A stretch of 64,000 nt of DNA from Pseudorhodoplanes sp. (GCA_032027085.1 JAVSMS010000001.1:2811126-2875125); one strand, 5' to 3'; shown: positions 1-9,084, counted from the stretch's first letter. Notes: generated by a model from the letters alone, not told the origin. Numbers and translations are program-made.

Positions 1-633
1 TTTCGGGTTTGCGACAATGACCGGCAGCGCGCGTGCCAGCGCGCGCACGGCATCTTCCGCCATGAGCGACATGACGGGATTGCGGTCCTGTGCGTAGAGC
101 GCTTCTACCGCATGCGCGATGGCGTTCATGCCGGAGGTCGCCGACATCTTCGGAGGCAGGGTCAATGTCAGATCGACATCGTAGATCACGACTTCCGGCA
201 GAACCTTGAGCGTGCGCTGCGTGGTCTTGGCGCCGTCCCTGGTCTCGCCGATGATCGGCGTCATTTCCGAACCGGCATAGGTGGTCGGGATGGCGAACTG
301 GACGAGATCGGTGCGCAGGGCGATGGCCTTCCCGAGCCCGATCGTCGAGCCGCCGCCGACCGCGACTGTGCAATCGGCCTTGACCTCGTCCACAATCCGC
401 AGCGCCCGCTCGGTGATATCGACCGGCGTATGCATGGCGGCTTCGGTGAAGGTACCGACCGCAAGCGCGCCGAGCGAGTGAGCGAGCTCCTGCGCGGAAG
501 CCTTCTGCTCCGGGGTGCCGAGCACCAGCGCGCGCGTGCATTTCGCGCGCTCAATTTCTGACCTGAGCTGGCTGCGCGTGCCGCTGCCGAACAGCACGCG
601 GGCGGGGAGGCCGTTGTAAACGAAGGATTGCAT
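1..633 (-). CDS. Maleylacetate reductase, C-terminus beyond window
   Basis: Reduces maleylacetate to 3-oxoadipate with NAD(P)H, the step that joins hydroxyquinol and chlorocatechol ring-cleavage products to the beta-ketoadipate pathway. Translated from the ATG at 633, 211 codons are present before the left edge. Family marks seen: a Gly-rich nucleotide loop VGGGSTIGLGKAIAL near residue 98 and IPTTYAGSEMTPIIGET near residue 120, which are typical of this branch of the iron-ADH superfamily. The C-terminal helical domain is off the edge, so its metal ligands cannot be fully checked. It lies 38 bp after slyX and is probably the last visible gene of a leftward operon starting with the TRAP genes. 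That suggests the TRAP system imports an aromatic acid (inference). Confidence 0.9.
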   Translation of the reverse strand, partial: MQSFVYNGLPARVLFGSGTRSQLRSEIERAKCTRALVLGTPEQKASAQELAHSLGALAVGTFTEAAMHTPVDITERALRIVDEVKADCTVAVGGGSTIGLGKAIALRTDLVQFAIPTTYAGSEMTPIIGETRDGAKTTQRTLKVLPEVVIYDVDLTLTLPPKMSATSGMNAIAHAVEALYAQDRNPVMSLMAEDAVRALARALPVIVANPK

Positions 634-671
634 ACGCTATCTCGTCATTGTCTGCGAACGGACTGAGCGCA

Positions 672-893
672 TCAGTAGTGCGGGGGCGGCGGCTCGGGCA
701 GGCCGGCAGCATTGCGGCTGTTTTCAAGCTCCTGAACGCGGTCGCGAAGCTGCTCGATCTGCCGCTTGAGCAGATCGATCTGCGTCCATTGCTCGGTGGC
801 GACCGTGTTGAGATCCTCGATCACCTGGTCCTGATGCGCAGCGCGCATCTCCAACGCCTCGATCCGAGTCATCAGCCTCGCAATGTCACTCAT
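672..893 (-). CDS. slyX: SlyX family protein
   Basis: A 73-aa protein that is almost entirely coiled coil (heptad-like pattern through residues 5-60) and ends in LPEPPPPHY. The PPPHY tail is the hallmark of SlyX. Its molecular role is not established in any organism. The start at 893 was chosen because the protein then begins MSDIARLMTRIEAL like other SlyX proteins; the longer frame to 1010 adds sequence that is antisense-like and unlike the family. The first codons overlap the end of trhO by 8 bp, so translation is probably coupled. A start at 899 is also possible. Confidence 0.85.
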   Translation of the reverse strand: MSDIARLMTRIEALEMRAAHQDQVIEDLNTVATEQWTQIDLLKRQIEQLRDRVQELENSRNAAGLPEPPPPHY

Positions 894-1656
894 CGGCATC
901 ACCGCTAGTGCGGCCATTTCGCGATCGCTCAACAAGGCCGTGCCCAAGCGCTTCGCGTTCGTCGAAGACGAAGCATTCGCCATTCCACCGGCTGTGTTCG
1001 GCCGGGACATCCTCCAGATATTTCAGAATGCCGCCCTTCAGATGATAGACTTCGGAAAAGCCGCTCGCGAGGAGATAGGAGCTTGCTTTCTCGCAGCGGA
1101 TGCCGCCGGTGCAGAACATCGCGATCCTCCGGTGCCGAGCCGGATCCAGCTTGGTATCCGCGAAATCGCGGAACTCGCTGAAGCGGCGGATGTTCGGATC
1201 GATCGCGCCCTGGAACGTCCCCATGTCCACCTCGAACCGATTGCGGGTGTCGATCAGAACAACATCCGGCGCGTCGAGCAGGGCATTCCAGGCCCCCGCA
1301 TCCACATAGGTGCCGACGGCGCGGCTCGGGTCGGCGCGCCGATCCCCGAACGTGACGATCTCCTTCTTGAGGCGAACTTTCAGCCGCCGGAACGGCATCT
1401 CGGCTGCGGTCGAGAATTTCAGCTCCAGATTGTCGAGACGTGCACCGAACACTGCGCCGTGCTGCAGCTCGTGCACCAGTGCATCAATCGCGCTCGCCGT
1501 GCCGGCGAGCGTTCCATTGATTCCCTCCGGCGCCAGCAACAGCGTGCCTTTCAGCCCGAGCCGCTCGCAGAGTGCGCGCAGGGGCGGACGCAGATCGCGG
1601 AAATCCGGCAAGGCGATAAACTGATAAAGCGCTGCGACCTTATAGGTCATGGCCAT
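886..1656 (-). CDS. trhO: tRNA uridine(34) hydroxylase TrhO, rhodanese-like
   Basis: Member of the YceA/TrhO family, which hydroxylates uridine 34 of certain tRNAs on the way to 5-carboxymethoxyuridine or 5-methoxyuridine, using oxygen. An N-terminal acylphosphatase-like domain (YKVAALYQFIALPDF, then the APEGINGTL motif) is followed by a rhodanese domain with the active loop CTGGIRCEKA. Length, about 256 aa, is shorter than E. coli YceA but normal for alphaproteobacteria. The start is either 1656 or 1650 (Met-Ala-Met); the longer frame to 1785 is rejected because it is low-complexity and overlaps the TRAP receptor gene. It sits 16 bp after the TRAP receptor and overlaps slyX. Confidence 0.88.
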   Translation of the reverse strand: MAMTYKVAALYQFIALPDFRDLRPPLRALCERLGLKGTLLLAPEGINGTLAGTASAIDALVHELQHGAVFGARLDNLELKFSTAAEMPFRRLKVRLKKEIVTFGDRRADPSRAVGTYVDAGAWNALLDAPDVVLIDTRNRFEVDMGTFQGAIDPNIRRFSEFRDFADTKLDPARHRRIAMFCTGGIRCEKASSYLLASGFSEVYHLKGGILKYLEDVPAEHSRWNGECFVFDEREALGHGLVERSRNGRTSGDADE

Positions 1657-1672
1657 GTGCGATCCATGAGCG

Positions 1673-2671
1673 TCATGATGTCTCGGTGATGGCCTTGATC
1701 TTGTCGAGCCCGCCCACCTTGGGCGCGAGCGAGGCCCAGACCCCGCGCGCGCCGTTCTCCCAGGCCGCACGGTCCTCGATGGCAACTGTCTTGCCGCCGG
1801 CTGAGGCGGCTTTCTGCATCGAGACCTTCTCGTCCTCGACGATAAGCTGGTCGAAATAGAGCGCGCCTTCTGCAGCGGCGGCCGCGAACACCGTCCTCTC
1901 GTCGTCCTTCAATGATTTCCAGAACGGCGCGGAGAAATAGACCACGCCGGTCGCCCAGATGTGCCCGGTCTCGATCAGATAGGGCACGACTTCGTACAGT
2001 TTGAACCCCGCATAGGCCGACTTGGTGAGGTCCATCATGTCGACCACGCCGGTCTGCAACGCGTTGTATGTCTCCGGAATCGGAATCGGCGTCGGGTTGG
2101 CGCCAAAGGCCTTCCACAATTCCGTATGCAGCGGGCTCTGGATCACGCGAATGCGCTTGCCGGCAAGTTGCGACGGCCTGGTCAGCGGTTCCTTGGCAAG
2201 GAGATGCCGCGCGCCGTAATTGATGAAGCCTTGGACCATGAAATTCTGCGCGGCGAATTTGGCCTTCAGACCCGTGCCGATCGGTCCATCAAGGACGCGC
2301 CGCACATGTCCGGCGTCGCGGAACACGAAGGGGGCGTCGAGCACCTGCGATTCCGGCACCCAGCTCGACAGCGCCGACACCGTGGACAGGCTGGCCCGGA
2401 TGGAGCCGAGGCGAATGCCTTCGGCGACCTCCTTCTCGCCGCCTAGAGCCGCGTTCTGCACGATCCGGAAATCGAAGCGGCCGGGCAGCCTGGCATCGAC
2501 GATCTCCCTGATTTTCAGCCAGATTTTGGTTTCCGGCTTGTCGGCGCCGAACAGCGACGCGACGGTGAAGGTCGTGGCGGCGCGGGCCGTGCGCGCCGGG
2601 GCGAGGAAAGGCGCCGCGACGCCTGCGGCGAGCAGGCTCGAAAATGCGCGGCGGTTCAATGTGCGGCTCAT
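1673..2671 (-). CDS. TRAP transporter substrate-binding protein, DctP family
   Basis: Periplasmic receptor of a tripartite ATP-independent transporter: it binds an organic acid and delivers it to the QM membrane unit. The first 32 residues form an export signal with twin arginines (NRRAFSSLL...) and an AxA cleavage site (TARA|ATTF), so Tat export is likely. The mature part has the usual DctP pattern, including the region around residues 165-185 (LAGKRIRVIQSPLHTELW) with the conserved Arg that pairs with a substrate carboxylate, and YNALQTGVVDMMDL. It lies 28 bp after the fused QM gene on the same strand. The substrate is unknown; the downstream maleylacetate reductase hints at an aromatic or dicarboxylic acid. 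Confidence 0.88.
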   Translation of the reverse strand: MSRTLNRRAFSSLLAAGVAAPFLAPARTARAATTFTVASLFGADKPETKIWLKIREIVDARLPGRFDFRIVQNAALGGEKEVAEGIRLGSIRASLSTVSALSSWVPESQVLDAPFVFRDAGHVRRVLDGPIGTGLKAKFAAQNFMVQGFINYGARHLLAKEPLTRPSQLAGKRIRVIQSPLHTELWKAFGANPTPIPIPETYNALQTGVVDMMDLTKSAYAGFKLYEVVPYLIETGHIWATGVVYFSAPFWKSLKDDERTVFAAAAAEGALYFDQLIVEDEKVSMQKAASAGGKTVAIEDRAAWENGARGVWASLAPKVGGLDKIKAITETS

Positions 2672-2699
2672 CTATTCTCCGTCAATTCAATCCGTGGTT

Positions 2700-4556
2700 C
2701 TAGATCCGGGACGGCGCCGCCCATAACGCCGAGGCAATGCAAAGCACAGCCAGGGCCGCAAGCAAAGCCAGCAGCAGTGGAATCGCCTCGCGGAACACCT
2801 GCGCCGGCCGCGCTCCCGAAACGCCGCTTGCGACATAGACCAGAATGCCCAGCGGCGGGGTGAGCCCGTGGATCATGAGGTTCACCACCAGGATGACGCC
2901 GAACTGGATCGGATCGATCCCGGCCATGGTTGCAGCCGGCAAGAGAAGCGGCGCCAGCAGCAGGATGGCGGCGCCGATATCGAGCACGAGCCCGGCAATC
3001 AGCAGGACGATATTGGCGAGCAGCATCACCGCAAACGGTCCGCCACCGAATGAGGTGATCAGGGATGTCACCAGGTCGGACACCCGGTCGACGGCCAAGA
3101 GGAAGGCGAAGGGCGTGGCTGTGCCGATCAAAAATCCGATCGCGGCCGCTTCTACGGCCGAGTTGCGGAACGCCTCGGCCATCGAGCGGCCGCCGATGCT
3201 ACCCATGACAAGGCAGACGATAAGCGCATAGGCGACGGCGAGAGCCGACGCCTCGGTCGTGGTCACGATGCCGAAGCGGATGCCGACCACCACGATCACG
3301 CCGAGACCGATGGTGGGCAGGGACGACATGAATGCGCGCGCCCGTTCCGGTCCGGATGCGCGTTCCCGCAGCGGCTTGTCGCTGCGGGACGTGAGGTAAA
3401 GGCCGATGCCGAGAGCGAGGGCCAGCACGGCCCCGGCAACAAAGCCGCCGACCAGAAGCGAGCCGACCGACAGGTTGGTCGCCGTCGCCAGAATAAGGAA
3501 GGCGATCGACGGAGGGATGATGTTGTCCAGCATCGCCGTCGAGGCGACGATCGCTGCCGCCCGCGGCAGCCGATAGCCATGCGCAACCAGCGCCGGCACC
3601 ATGACCTTGGCGCCGAAGGCAGCATTGGCGATCGAGGAACCCGACGCGCCGGAAAACATCACGCTCGACACCAGCGTGGTCTGCGCCAGTCCGCCGCGCA
3701 AATGTCCGACCAGCGTGGCGGCGAAGCGGACCAGACGGTCCGCCAATCCACCGACTGTGAGAATCTCGCCGGCCAGGAGGAAGAAGGGAATGGCCAGCAG
3801 CAGGAATTTGCTGATGCCGACGACGGTGTTCTGAACCAGTGCCGGCTCCGGCAGCAATGCGCCGAACGGCGTCGCGAGCGACACCCCGACCAGCAGGGCA
3901 TGCGGCAGCGGCGCACCCAGAACGAGCCCGATGGCCGCCGCAATTCCGGCCGCAAGGCTGGGCGCGGATAGCGTGACAGCCTGCAGATGATGCGCGGCGA
4001 GATAGAGGGCGATGCCGACGGCGAGGATTGCAAGCGCGCGCGCGACGCCGTCTTCGACAAGGGTGCGGCCGAACAAGATGAACACCATCAATCCGCCGCC
4101 GGTCACAATCGCGGCGAAGCGCAGCCATTCCGGCAGGCCCAGCACGGTCGAGGTGCCGCCGATGGCTGCAACAACATCGGCGCCGCCAAGCGCGAGAATG
4201 AGGCCGGCATCGATCGCAATACCGTCGGCGATGAGGCGGGCGATCTTTTGCAGATTCACCGGCAACATCTGGACAATGACGTCCAGCCGCATCGCCAGGG
4301 GACCGGTGATCGCAATCGGGGCGCCGACCGCGACCAGCAGGATATTGAGCCAGATGGCCAGTTCTTCGGACCAGATCAGCCCGCTGCCGAAGACATACCG
4401 CAGCGTCACCGATGTCATCACCAGGATGAAAAGGACAGCCAGGATGCCGGCGCCAAGCCATTGCAGCGCGCCCGACAGGCGGTCGAGCACAGACGCAAAG
4501 AGGCGCGTGCAGATCTGGCTCGTGGCGGGCAGGATGCTGATCTTCATCGGTGTCAT
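2700..4556 (-). CDS. TRAP transporter fused permease DctQM
   Basis: A 618-aa inner-membrane protein in which the small DctQ subunit (about residues 25-175, four hydrophobic helices with LRYVFGSGLIWSEELAIW) is joined to the large DctM subunit (about residues 195-615, twelve or so helices). DctM signatures are GEILTVGGLADRLVRF, the FSGASGSSIANAAFGA loop and the C-terminal HGLTPPLGILVYV motif. Fused QM proteins are known. Together with the DctP gene just downstream it gives a complete Na+- or H+-driven importer. Start at 4556; the Met at 4547 is an alternative. No strong Shine-Dalgarno sequence is visible for either. Confidence 0.9.
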   Translation of the reverse strand: MTPMKISILPATSQICTRLFASVLDRLSGALQWLGAGILAVLFILVMTSVTLRYVFGSGLIWSEELAIWLNILLVAVGAPIAITGPLAMRLDVIVQMLPVNLQKIARLIADGIAIDAGLILALGGADVVAAIGGTSTVLGLPEWLRFAAIVTGGGLMVFILFGRTLVEDGVARALAILAVGIALYLAAHHLQAVTLSAPSLAAGIAAAIGLVLGAPLPHALLVGVSLATPFGALLPEPALVQNTVVGISKFLLLAIPFFLLAGEILTVGGLADRLVRFAATLVGHLRGGLAQTTLVSSVMFSGASGSSIANAAFGAKVMVPALVAHGYRLPRAAAIVASTAMLDNIIPPSIAFLILATATNLSVGSLLVGGFVAGAVLALALGIGLYLTSRSDKPLRERASGPERARAFMSSLPTIGLGVIVVVGIRFGIVTTTEASALAVAYALIVCLVMGSIGGRSMAEAFRNSAVEAAAIGFLIGTATPFAFLLAVDRVSDLVTSLITSFGGGPFAVMLLANIVLLIAGLVLDIGAAILLLAPLLLPAATMAGIDPIQFGVILVVNLMIHGLTPPLGILVYVASGVSGARPAQVFREAIPLLLALLAALAVLCIASALWAAPSRI

Positions 4557-4675
4557 TGTGCCGAAACTTCACGGCAGGGGCGAGACGGGAGTCGGATGCA
4601 GAATGTGGTTGCGCCTCCGGAGAGCATGGCAGGATGCCTTTTCACGAACAGCCTGCGAAGTGGGATCGGCTTCCC

Positions 4676-5647
4676 TTATCCCGATCGCGCCGGATGTACA
4701 GCAGGTGACTGGTGGATGTCCTTGAGTGAGACATTGATACATTGCCGCAGGAACAGGAACGTCGTGGCAAAGAAGTCCTGCATGGCGTCGAGCAGCGACT
4801 GATGAATGATGATTTGTTCGCCTTCACCGCTTCGCTTCAAGAAGCCGAGGGCTTCGGCGTCCCGCAGCAATTTGAGAACGTGCGGACGCGACACGCCAAA
4901 GCGCCGCGACAAGGCGGAAATGGATATCGCCACCGGCTGCGCCGGTAGCGAAGCGGCGTCCGGACGCGTTGCCAGAAGCAGATTGAACAGGATCATCATC
5001 CCGGCGTTGCGCTCCGCCAAGGGATAGAGAACGGGGGATGTGTCGAGGATACGGAAGCCGGTGCGGAAGGTTTCGCCGAATTGGCGAGCCATGGCGGCGG
5101 TGAAATCCTCACGCTGCAAATGCGCCAGACCTTCGGTGCCTTCCGGCATCAGCAGCGACATCGCACGAAAGTGGCAGGCGATCCGCTCGCATTGCGAATG
5201 GAGCATGCGCTCGGTTGGCACCAGCCGGCGGGTACGCCGGTCGGCCTCGCTTTCCGCCGGCGTCAGATATCCGGCATAGCGCATGAGGAGGAGCATGGCC
5301 GCGGCGCGGCCGGCGCTGCACAGCCCCGTTTCAACGCAGAGCGATTTCATCCTGGAGGCGGTGAGGCCGCTGGATGGATCATTGGGATGACGCGAATAAT
5401 GCAGGTAGAGCGCAAGAATGCCGAAAACGACGCGGCCGCGGTCGTTCATCACCTGATTGAGCAACCGGTTGCCCTGGTAAATGCCGATGATGTTGTTCAT
5501 CGCGAGCCGCACGGCCTCGGAGAATTTCGGGTGCACCCGCAAGGCGGCAACCGCGTCCGCGGAGGGCAGCGCCTCGGGATTTGGACGCGTTCGATCGACG
5601 CCGAGGCCTTGGCTGAAACCAGAAAGGTTCATTGCTGCAGTCGTCAT
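4676..5647 (-). CDS. Winged-helix DNA-binding regulator, family not recognised
   Basis: A 323-aa soluble protein with a likely helix-turn-helix near the C-terminus (about residues 240-275, ISALSRRFGVSRPHVLKLL followed by a wing-like segment ending QIIIHQSL). A second helical stretch near residues 93-125 (GLTASRMKSLCVETGL) resembles another winged helix. The middle is mainly alpha-helical, with no recognised ligand domain. It is the most upstream gene of the leftward group and lies 119 bp before the fused TRAP permease, so control of that system is a reasonable guess. Start uncertain: Met1 (5647) or Met6 (5632). Function beyond DNA binding is not supported. Confidence 0.7.
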   Translation of the reverse strand: MTTAAMNLSGFSQGLGVDRTRPNPEALPSADAVAALRVHPKFSEAVRLAMNNIIGIYQGNRLLNQVMNDRGRVVFGILALYLHYSRHPNDPSSGLTASRMKSLCVETGLCSAGRAAAMLLLMRYAGYLTPAESEADRRTRRLVPTERMLHSQCERIACHFRAMSLLMPEGTEGLAHLQREDFTAAMARQFGETFRTGFRILDTSPVLYPLAERNAGMMILFNLLLATRPDAASLPAQPVAISISALSRRFGVSRPHVLKLLRDAEALGFLKRSGEGEQIIIHQSLLDAMQDFFATTFLFLRQCINVSLKDIHQSPAVHPARSG

Positions 5648-6031
5648 TCCATTTGCCGGCGGGCATAAATGAAAACGCGCCCGAAGTCATAAAATTACGA
5701 CCAGTTTTCTTCATTGCGCAGGGCTCTGCGCAAGCCTCAGGCGGTGCGCAGTTTGAGGTCCGCGTGTGCGCGAATCCCGCGTTGGGCGACTCTTCTCTGA
5801 CGCACAACAAGGTGAAGCCGGATCGAGCGGGCGCCGCCCGCAATTCGGGACCCTTTTGCACGTGCCGGAATTGGTGAGCCAAGCCGGTCGGATCAGAATC
5901 CCGTTGAGCTGGCCCCTTCGCTCTGGTATTATGTATGCCAGAAGTCCGTTGAAGGCATTCTGGCCTCCCAAAACGGCACCGGGCGCCGACCGCCCCAACA
6001 ACAAGACATCGCGATAAGGAGGGCTAACGCC
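5648..6031. other. Divergent intergenic region
   Basis: 384 bp without a convincing gene, between the leftward regulator and the rightward CoA-ligase operon. It holds an 8-bp-arm hairpin (TTGCGCAG/CTGCGCAA, 5714-5733) and a 21-bp imperfect palindrome at 5922-5942 listed separately. A ribosome-binding site (AAGGAGGG, about 6017-6024) precedes the CoA-ligase gene. Short frames across it look like noise. Confidence 0.6.
5922..5942. promoter_or_regulatory. Imperfect palindrome, candidate operator
   Basis: The arms TCTGGTAT and ATGCCAGA match at 7 of 8 paired positions around a 5-nt centre. It lies about 90 bp before the CoA-ligase operon and contains a TATTAT that could serve as a -10 element. 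The binding protein is unknown. Confidence 0.35.
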
Positions 6032-7201
6032 ATGGAACTTCACGAGTTTCAAGCGAAAGAGCTGCTGTCCCGCTACGCGCTTGGTTGTCCGCCGGGACAG
6101 ATCGCCACCACCCCTGAGGAAGCGGAAAGGGTGGCCGCGTCGCTCGGCGCACCGGACCTCTTCGTCAAGGCGCAAATCCATGCCGGCAGCCGCTTCAAGG
6201 CCGGCGGGGTGCGCAAGGTGCGCTCCGCCGCCGAGGCGAAAGCCGCTGCAAAGGACCTCCTGGGGCAGACGCTCGTCACCGAGCAGACCGGGCCGCGCGG
6301 ACGAACAGTCTCGCGCGTCCTCGTCGAGGCCGGTGTGCGGGGCGCGCGCGAGCTTTATCTCGCTATGATCGTCGACGGTTCGTCCGGCTCGCTCATGGTG
6401 ATGGGTGGCGAGGGTGGCACCGACGTAGAGGAACGCAGCGCGCAGGGTCAGCCGCCGCTCGAAACACTGCTGCTCGGCACGCGCGGGGAAGTCCTGTCCG
6501 GTGATGTCGCCGATTTCTGCCGGAGGCTCGGCCTTACCGGTGTGGCGGCCGGCAATTGCGCCGATGTCGTCGGCAAGATTCACCGCGCCTTCATCGAACT
6601 CGATGCCAGCATGATCGAACTCAATCCGCTGATTGTCACCACGAGCGGCGAACTGATCGCACTCGATGCCAAAGTCATCCTCGACGACAATGCCATGTTC
6701 CGGCATCCCGATCTCGAAGCTTTGCGCGAGCCGGCCGATGCCGACGACGTGGAACTGAAGGCGCAGCGCCACCAGGTCAACTTCGTGCAGCTCAATGGCG
6801 ATATCGGCGTCGTGGTGAACGGCGCAGGTCTCGGGCTCGCGACTCTTGATCTCGTGCGCGCGGCCGGCGGCGTGCCGGCGAATTTCATGGATATCCGCAC
6901 CACGGCGAAGAGTCTCGATATCGCGCAAGGCATCGGCCTCGTGCTCGACAATCCGCGTGCCAAGGTTCTGCTGATCAATGTCTATGGCGGCGGCATGCAG
7001 CCCTGCGACACCATCATCGAAGGGCTCGGCATCGCCATCAAGCGCAAGGGCAAGTCGCTGCCCATCGTGCTGCGCCTCACCGGCAACAACGAAGATCTGG
7101 CGCGGCTACGCCTCGCCAATTTCAATCTGAACGCCATCGAATGCGGCGACATGTGGCAGGCCGCCACGCGTGCCGTGTCCATCGCAGCGGGGAGGGCATG
7201 A
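6032..7201 (+). CDS. Succinate/malate-CoA ligase beta subunit (SucC/MtkA-like)
   Basis: Beta subunit of an ADP-forming acyl-CoA ligase. It opens with MELHEFQAKELL and carries the ATP-grasp pattern of SucC/MtkA: FVKAQIHAGSRFKAGGVR near residue 44, IELNPLIVT near 196, NGAGLGLATLD near 262 and VYGGGMQPCD near 320. Length 389 aa matches both succinyl-CoA synthetase and malate thiokinase. Housekeeping sucCD usually lies beside mdh and sucAB; this pair sits beside glyoxylate genes, so it is more likely a paralog for malate or another short acid (inference). Good RBS (AAGGAGGG). It ends in a stop that overlaps the alpha-subunit start. Confidence 0.88.
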   Translation: MELHEFQAKELLSRYALGCPPGQIATTPEEAERVAASLGAPDLFVKAQIHAGSRFKAGGVRKVRSAAEAKAAAKDLLGQTLVTEQTGPRGRTVSRVLVEAGVRGARELYLAMIVDGSSGSLMVMGGEGGTDVEERSAQGQPPLETLLLGTRGEVLSGDVADFCRRLGLTGVAAGNCADVVGKIHRAFIELDASMIELNPLIVTTSGELIALDAKVILDDNAMFRHPDLEALREPADADDVELKAQRHQVNFVQLNGDIGVVVNGAGLGLATLDLVRAAGGVPANFMDIRTTAKSLDIAQGIGLVLDNPRAKVLLINVYGGGMQPCDTIIEGLGIAIKRKGKSLPIVLRLTGNNEDLARLRLANFNLNAIECGDMWQAATRAVSIAAGRA

Positions 7202-8085
7202 TGTCTGTTCTCGTCGATCAGAATACGAAAGTGCTGTGCCAGGGCATGACCGGCTGGGCCGGCACTTATCACACCAACCGCATGATCCAGTACGGCACCA
7301 ATGTCGTCGTTGGCGTCACGCCCGGCAAGGGCGGCAAGTCGCATATCGATGTGCCGGTGTTCAACACAGTCGCCGAAGCGATGCGAGAGACCGGCGCCAA
7401 TGCCAGTTGCGTCTTCGTACCGCCGGCCCATGCCGCGGCGGCGATGATCGAGAGCATCGAAGCCGGGATGCCGCTGATCGTGGTGGTGACCGAACGCATC
7501 CCGCCGCTCGACATGGTGCGCGTGCGCGAGGCGCTAAAAGGCTCGAACACGCGATTGGTCGGCCCCAATTCGCAAGGCGTGCTGGCGCCGGGCGTCTGCC
7601 AGATTGGCGTCATGGCGACCGATCGGGCGCGGCCCGGCCATATCGGCGTCGTGTCGCGTTCGGCGTCGCTGACCAGCGAGGTGGTGGCGCAGCTCACCGC
7701 CGCGGGGCTCGGTCAGTCGACCACGATCGGGATCGGCGGCGATGCGGTGCACGGCATGGGCTTCGTCGAATGCCTCGATCTCTTCTTCGCCGATCCGCAG
7801 ACGGATGCCGTTGTCATGATCGGCGAGATCGGCGGCAACGAGGAGCAGGATGCTGCGCGCTATCTGCGTGCTGGCGGACTGAAGAAGCCTGTGGTCGCGC
7901 TTGTCGCCGGCCAATATGCGCCGCCGCAGCGCCGCATGGGGCATGCCGGCACGCTGACCTTGCTGGGCAGGGGGGATGCCGGCAACAAGATCGCCGATCT
8001 TGAAGCAGTCGGCGTCATCATCGCGCCCAGTTCGCATCTCGTGGGCGCGACGATGCGCGATGCGCTGACCAAACGTGCGGCGTGA
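7201..8085 (+). CDS. Succinate/malate-CoA ligase alpha subunit (SucD/MtkB-like)
   Basis: CoA-binding, phosphohistidine-bearing partner of the preceding beta subunit. A Rossmann CoA domain starts at [15 protein letters not shown]. The catalytic His sits in [10 protein letters not shown] near residue 245, and [12 protein letters not shown] and [13 protein letters not shown] are the other family blocks. Length 294 aa is normal. The start ATG at 7201 shares its A with the stop of the beta gene, which indicates translational coupling; ATG 7198 is an in-frame alternative. A strong hairpin follows at 8095-8129. Sequence alone cannot separate succinate from malate as substrate. Confidence 0.88.
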   Translation: MSVLVDQNTKVLCQGMTGWAGTYHTNRMIQYGTNVVVGVTPGKGGKSHIDVPVFNTVAEAMRETGANASCVFVPPAHAAAAMIESIEAGMPLIVVVTERIPPLDMVRVREALKGSNTRLVGPNSQGVLAPGVCQIGVMATDRARPGHIGVVSRSASLTSEVVAQLTAAGLGQSTTIGIGGDAVHGMGFVECLDLFFADPQTDAVVMIGEIGGNEEQDAARYLRAGGLKKPVVALVAGQYAPPQRRMGHAGTLTLLGRGDAGNKIADLEAVGVIIAPSSHLVGATMRDALTKRAA

Positions 8086-8094
8086 GCTTTCATG

Positions 8095-8129
8095 CTCCGT
8101 TCATTTCCGCCAAGCGGGAATGAACGGAG
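8095..8129. terminator. Bidirectional terminator-like hairpin
   Basis: A 16-bp stem with one mismatch (left arm 8095-8110, right arm 8114-8129) and a 3-nt loop, CTCCGTTCATT pairing with AATGAACGGAG. It lies between two convergent genes, the CoA-ligase alpha subunit and the IclR regulator, and is flanked by GCTTT and AAAGC. Confidence 0.7.
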
Positions 8130-8137
8130 AAAGCCTC

Positions 8138-8995
8138 CTACCGCGGCGGCACCTTCCCGCCGATGGATGCGGTGATGTCCTGCGCCGCGCGCGCGACCTG
8201 CGGCCCAAATTCAGCGGCACGTTCTGGCGTGACACGGACAGTGGGGCCGGACACGGAGATGGCGGCAATCGCCTCGCAATATTCGTTGAAGATCGGCGCT
8301 GCTACGCAGCGCATGCCGAGATTGCGTTCCTCATCGTCGACCGCCCAGCCACGGCGGCGAATCTCGGCCAGTTGCCTGAACAGATCTGCTGGCGCCACCA
8401 GCGTGTGCTCATTGAACTTCGCAAGCCCGCGCTTGTGCAGAATCTGCTTCACCCGCTCTTCCGGCATTTGCGCCAGCAGCGCCTTGCCGACGCCAGACGC
8501 GTGAATGGCAGCGCGGGAGCCGGCGCGGAAAAACGCTCGCAGCGCGACATGACTTTCAACTTGCGAAATGAAGACCACTTCGCCGTTGTCTTCGATTCCA
8601 AGATTCACCGTTTCGCCGGTGCGTTCCATCAGACCGTGCATGACGAGGCGCCCGATGCCGGCAAGCCTGCGGTTGCGCAGAAAGGCCGTGCCGACCTCGA
8701 AGGCGCCAACGCCGATCAGCCACAACCCCCGCTGCTCGTCGTGCTGCACGAAGCGATGCGCTTGCAGGCTGGCAAGGATGCGATGCGCGGTCGAAGGCGC
8801 GAGGCCGACGCGCTGCGCGAGATCGCTCAACGTCAGGCCGTCCGCCGCCGCGATGACCGACAGGACCGCAAGCCCGCGATCGATCGCCTGAACGGATGCA
8901 CCGCTGTCCGGCGCCGGTTTGAAGGCGCGCGGCCGCCCGCGCAGTTTCTTCGGCTCGCTCCGAGGCATGTCCATCATCCTGGAAAATCGTTTCAT
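8138..8995 (-). CDS. IclR family transcriptional regulator
   Basis: Probable repressor or activator of the glyoxylate block. A winged helix (about residues 35-90; LSDLAQRVGLAPSTAHRIL) precedes the IclR effector domain (about residues 105-280; ETVNLGIEDNGEVVFISQ, GVGKALLAQMP, GWAVDDEERNLGMRCVAAPIF). Related IclR proteins such as AllR control gcl and hyi in response to glyoxylate, and this gene diverges from gcl. Start uncertain: 8995, or the Met cluster at 8977/8974/8968. The candidate operator at 8980-8994 would lie inside the gene if the first Met is used, which slightly favours a later start. Confidence 0.88.
   Translation of the reverse strand: MKRFSRMMDMPRSEPKKLRGRPRAFKPAPDSGASVQAIDRGLAVLSVIAAADGLTLSDLAQRVGLAPSTAHRILASLQAHRFVQHDEQRGLWLIGVGAFEVGTAFLRNRRLAGIGRLVMHGLMERTGETVNLGIEDNGEVVFISQVESHVALRAFFRAGSRAAIHASGVGKALLAQMPEERVKQILHKRGLAKFNEHTLVAPADLFRQLAEIRRRGWAVDDEERNLGMRCVAAPIFNEYCEAIAAISVSGPTVRVTPERAAEFGPQVARAAQDITASIGGKVPPR
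8980..8994. promoter_or_regulatory. IclR-type operator candidate, site 1
   Basis: TGGAAAATCGTTTCA resembles the IclR-family palindrome TGGAAAT-N-ATTTCCA at about 10 of 14 defined positions. It overlaps the 5' end of the iclR gene, so it would fit autoregulation. Confidence 0.4.
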
Positions 8996-9055
8996 AAATT
9001 GGCTCTATCAACCGTTTGCAAAAATATAAGCCACTGATTTTGAGTTACAAAACAT

Positions 9056-9084
9056 ATTTTTCCGTATCATGGAAATGTTTTCTG
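9056..9084. promoter_or_regulatory. IclR-type operator candidate, site 2, upstream of gcl
   Basis: TGGAAATGTTTTCTG (9070-9084) fits the IclR-family consensus at about 11 of 14 positions. The preceding TTTTCC (9057-9062) adds an overlapping palindrome, TTTTCC-N7-GGAAAT. It lies about 70 bp before the gcl start, in the AT-rich divergent region. Confidence 0.45.

Noticed and set aside
3199-4572. 457-codon minus-strand frame in another register of the fused TRAP permease
   Set aside because: Arg/His/Pro-rich, lacks hydrophobic helices; the overlapping frame encodes a full DctQM.
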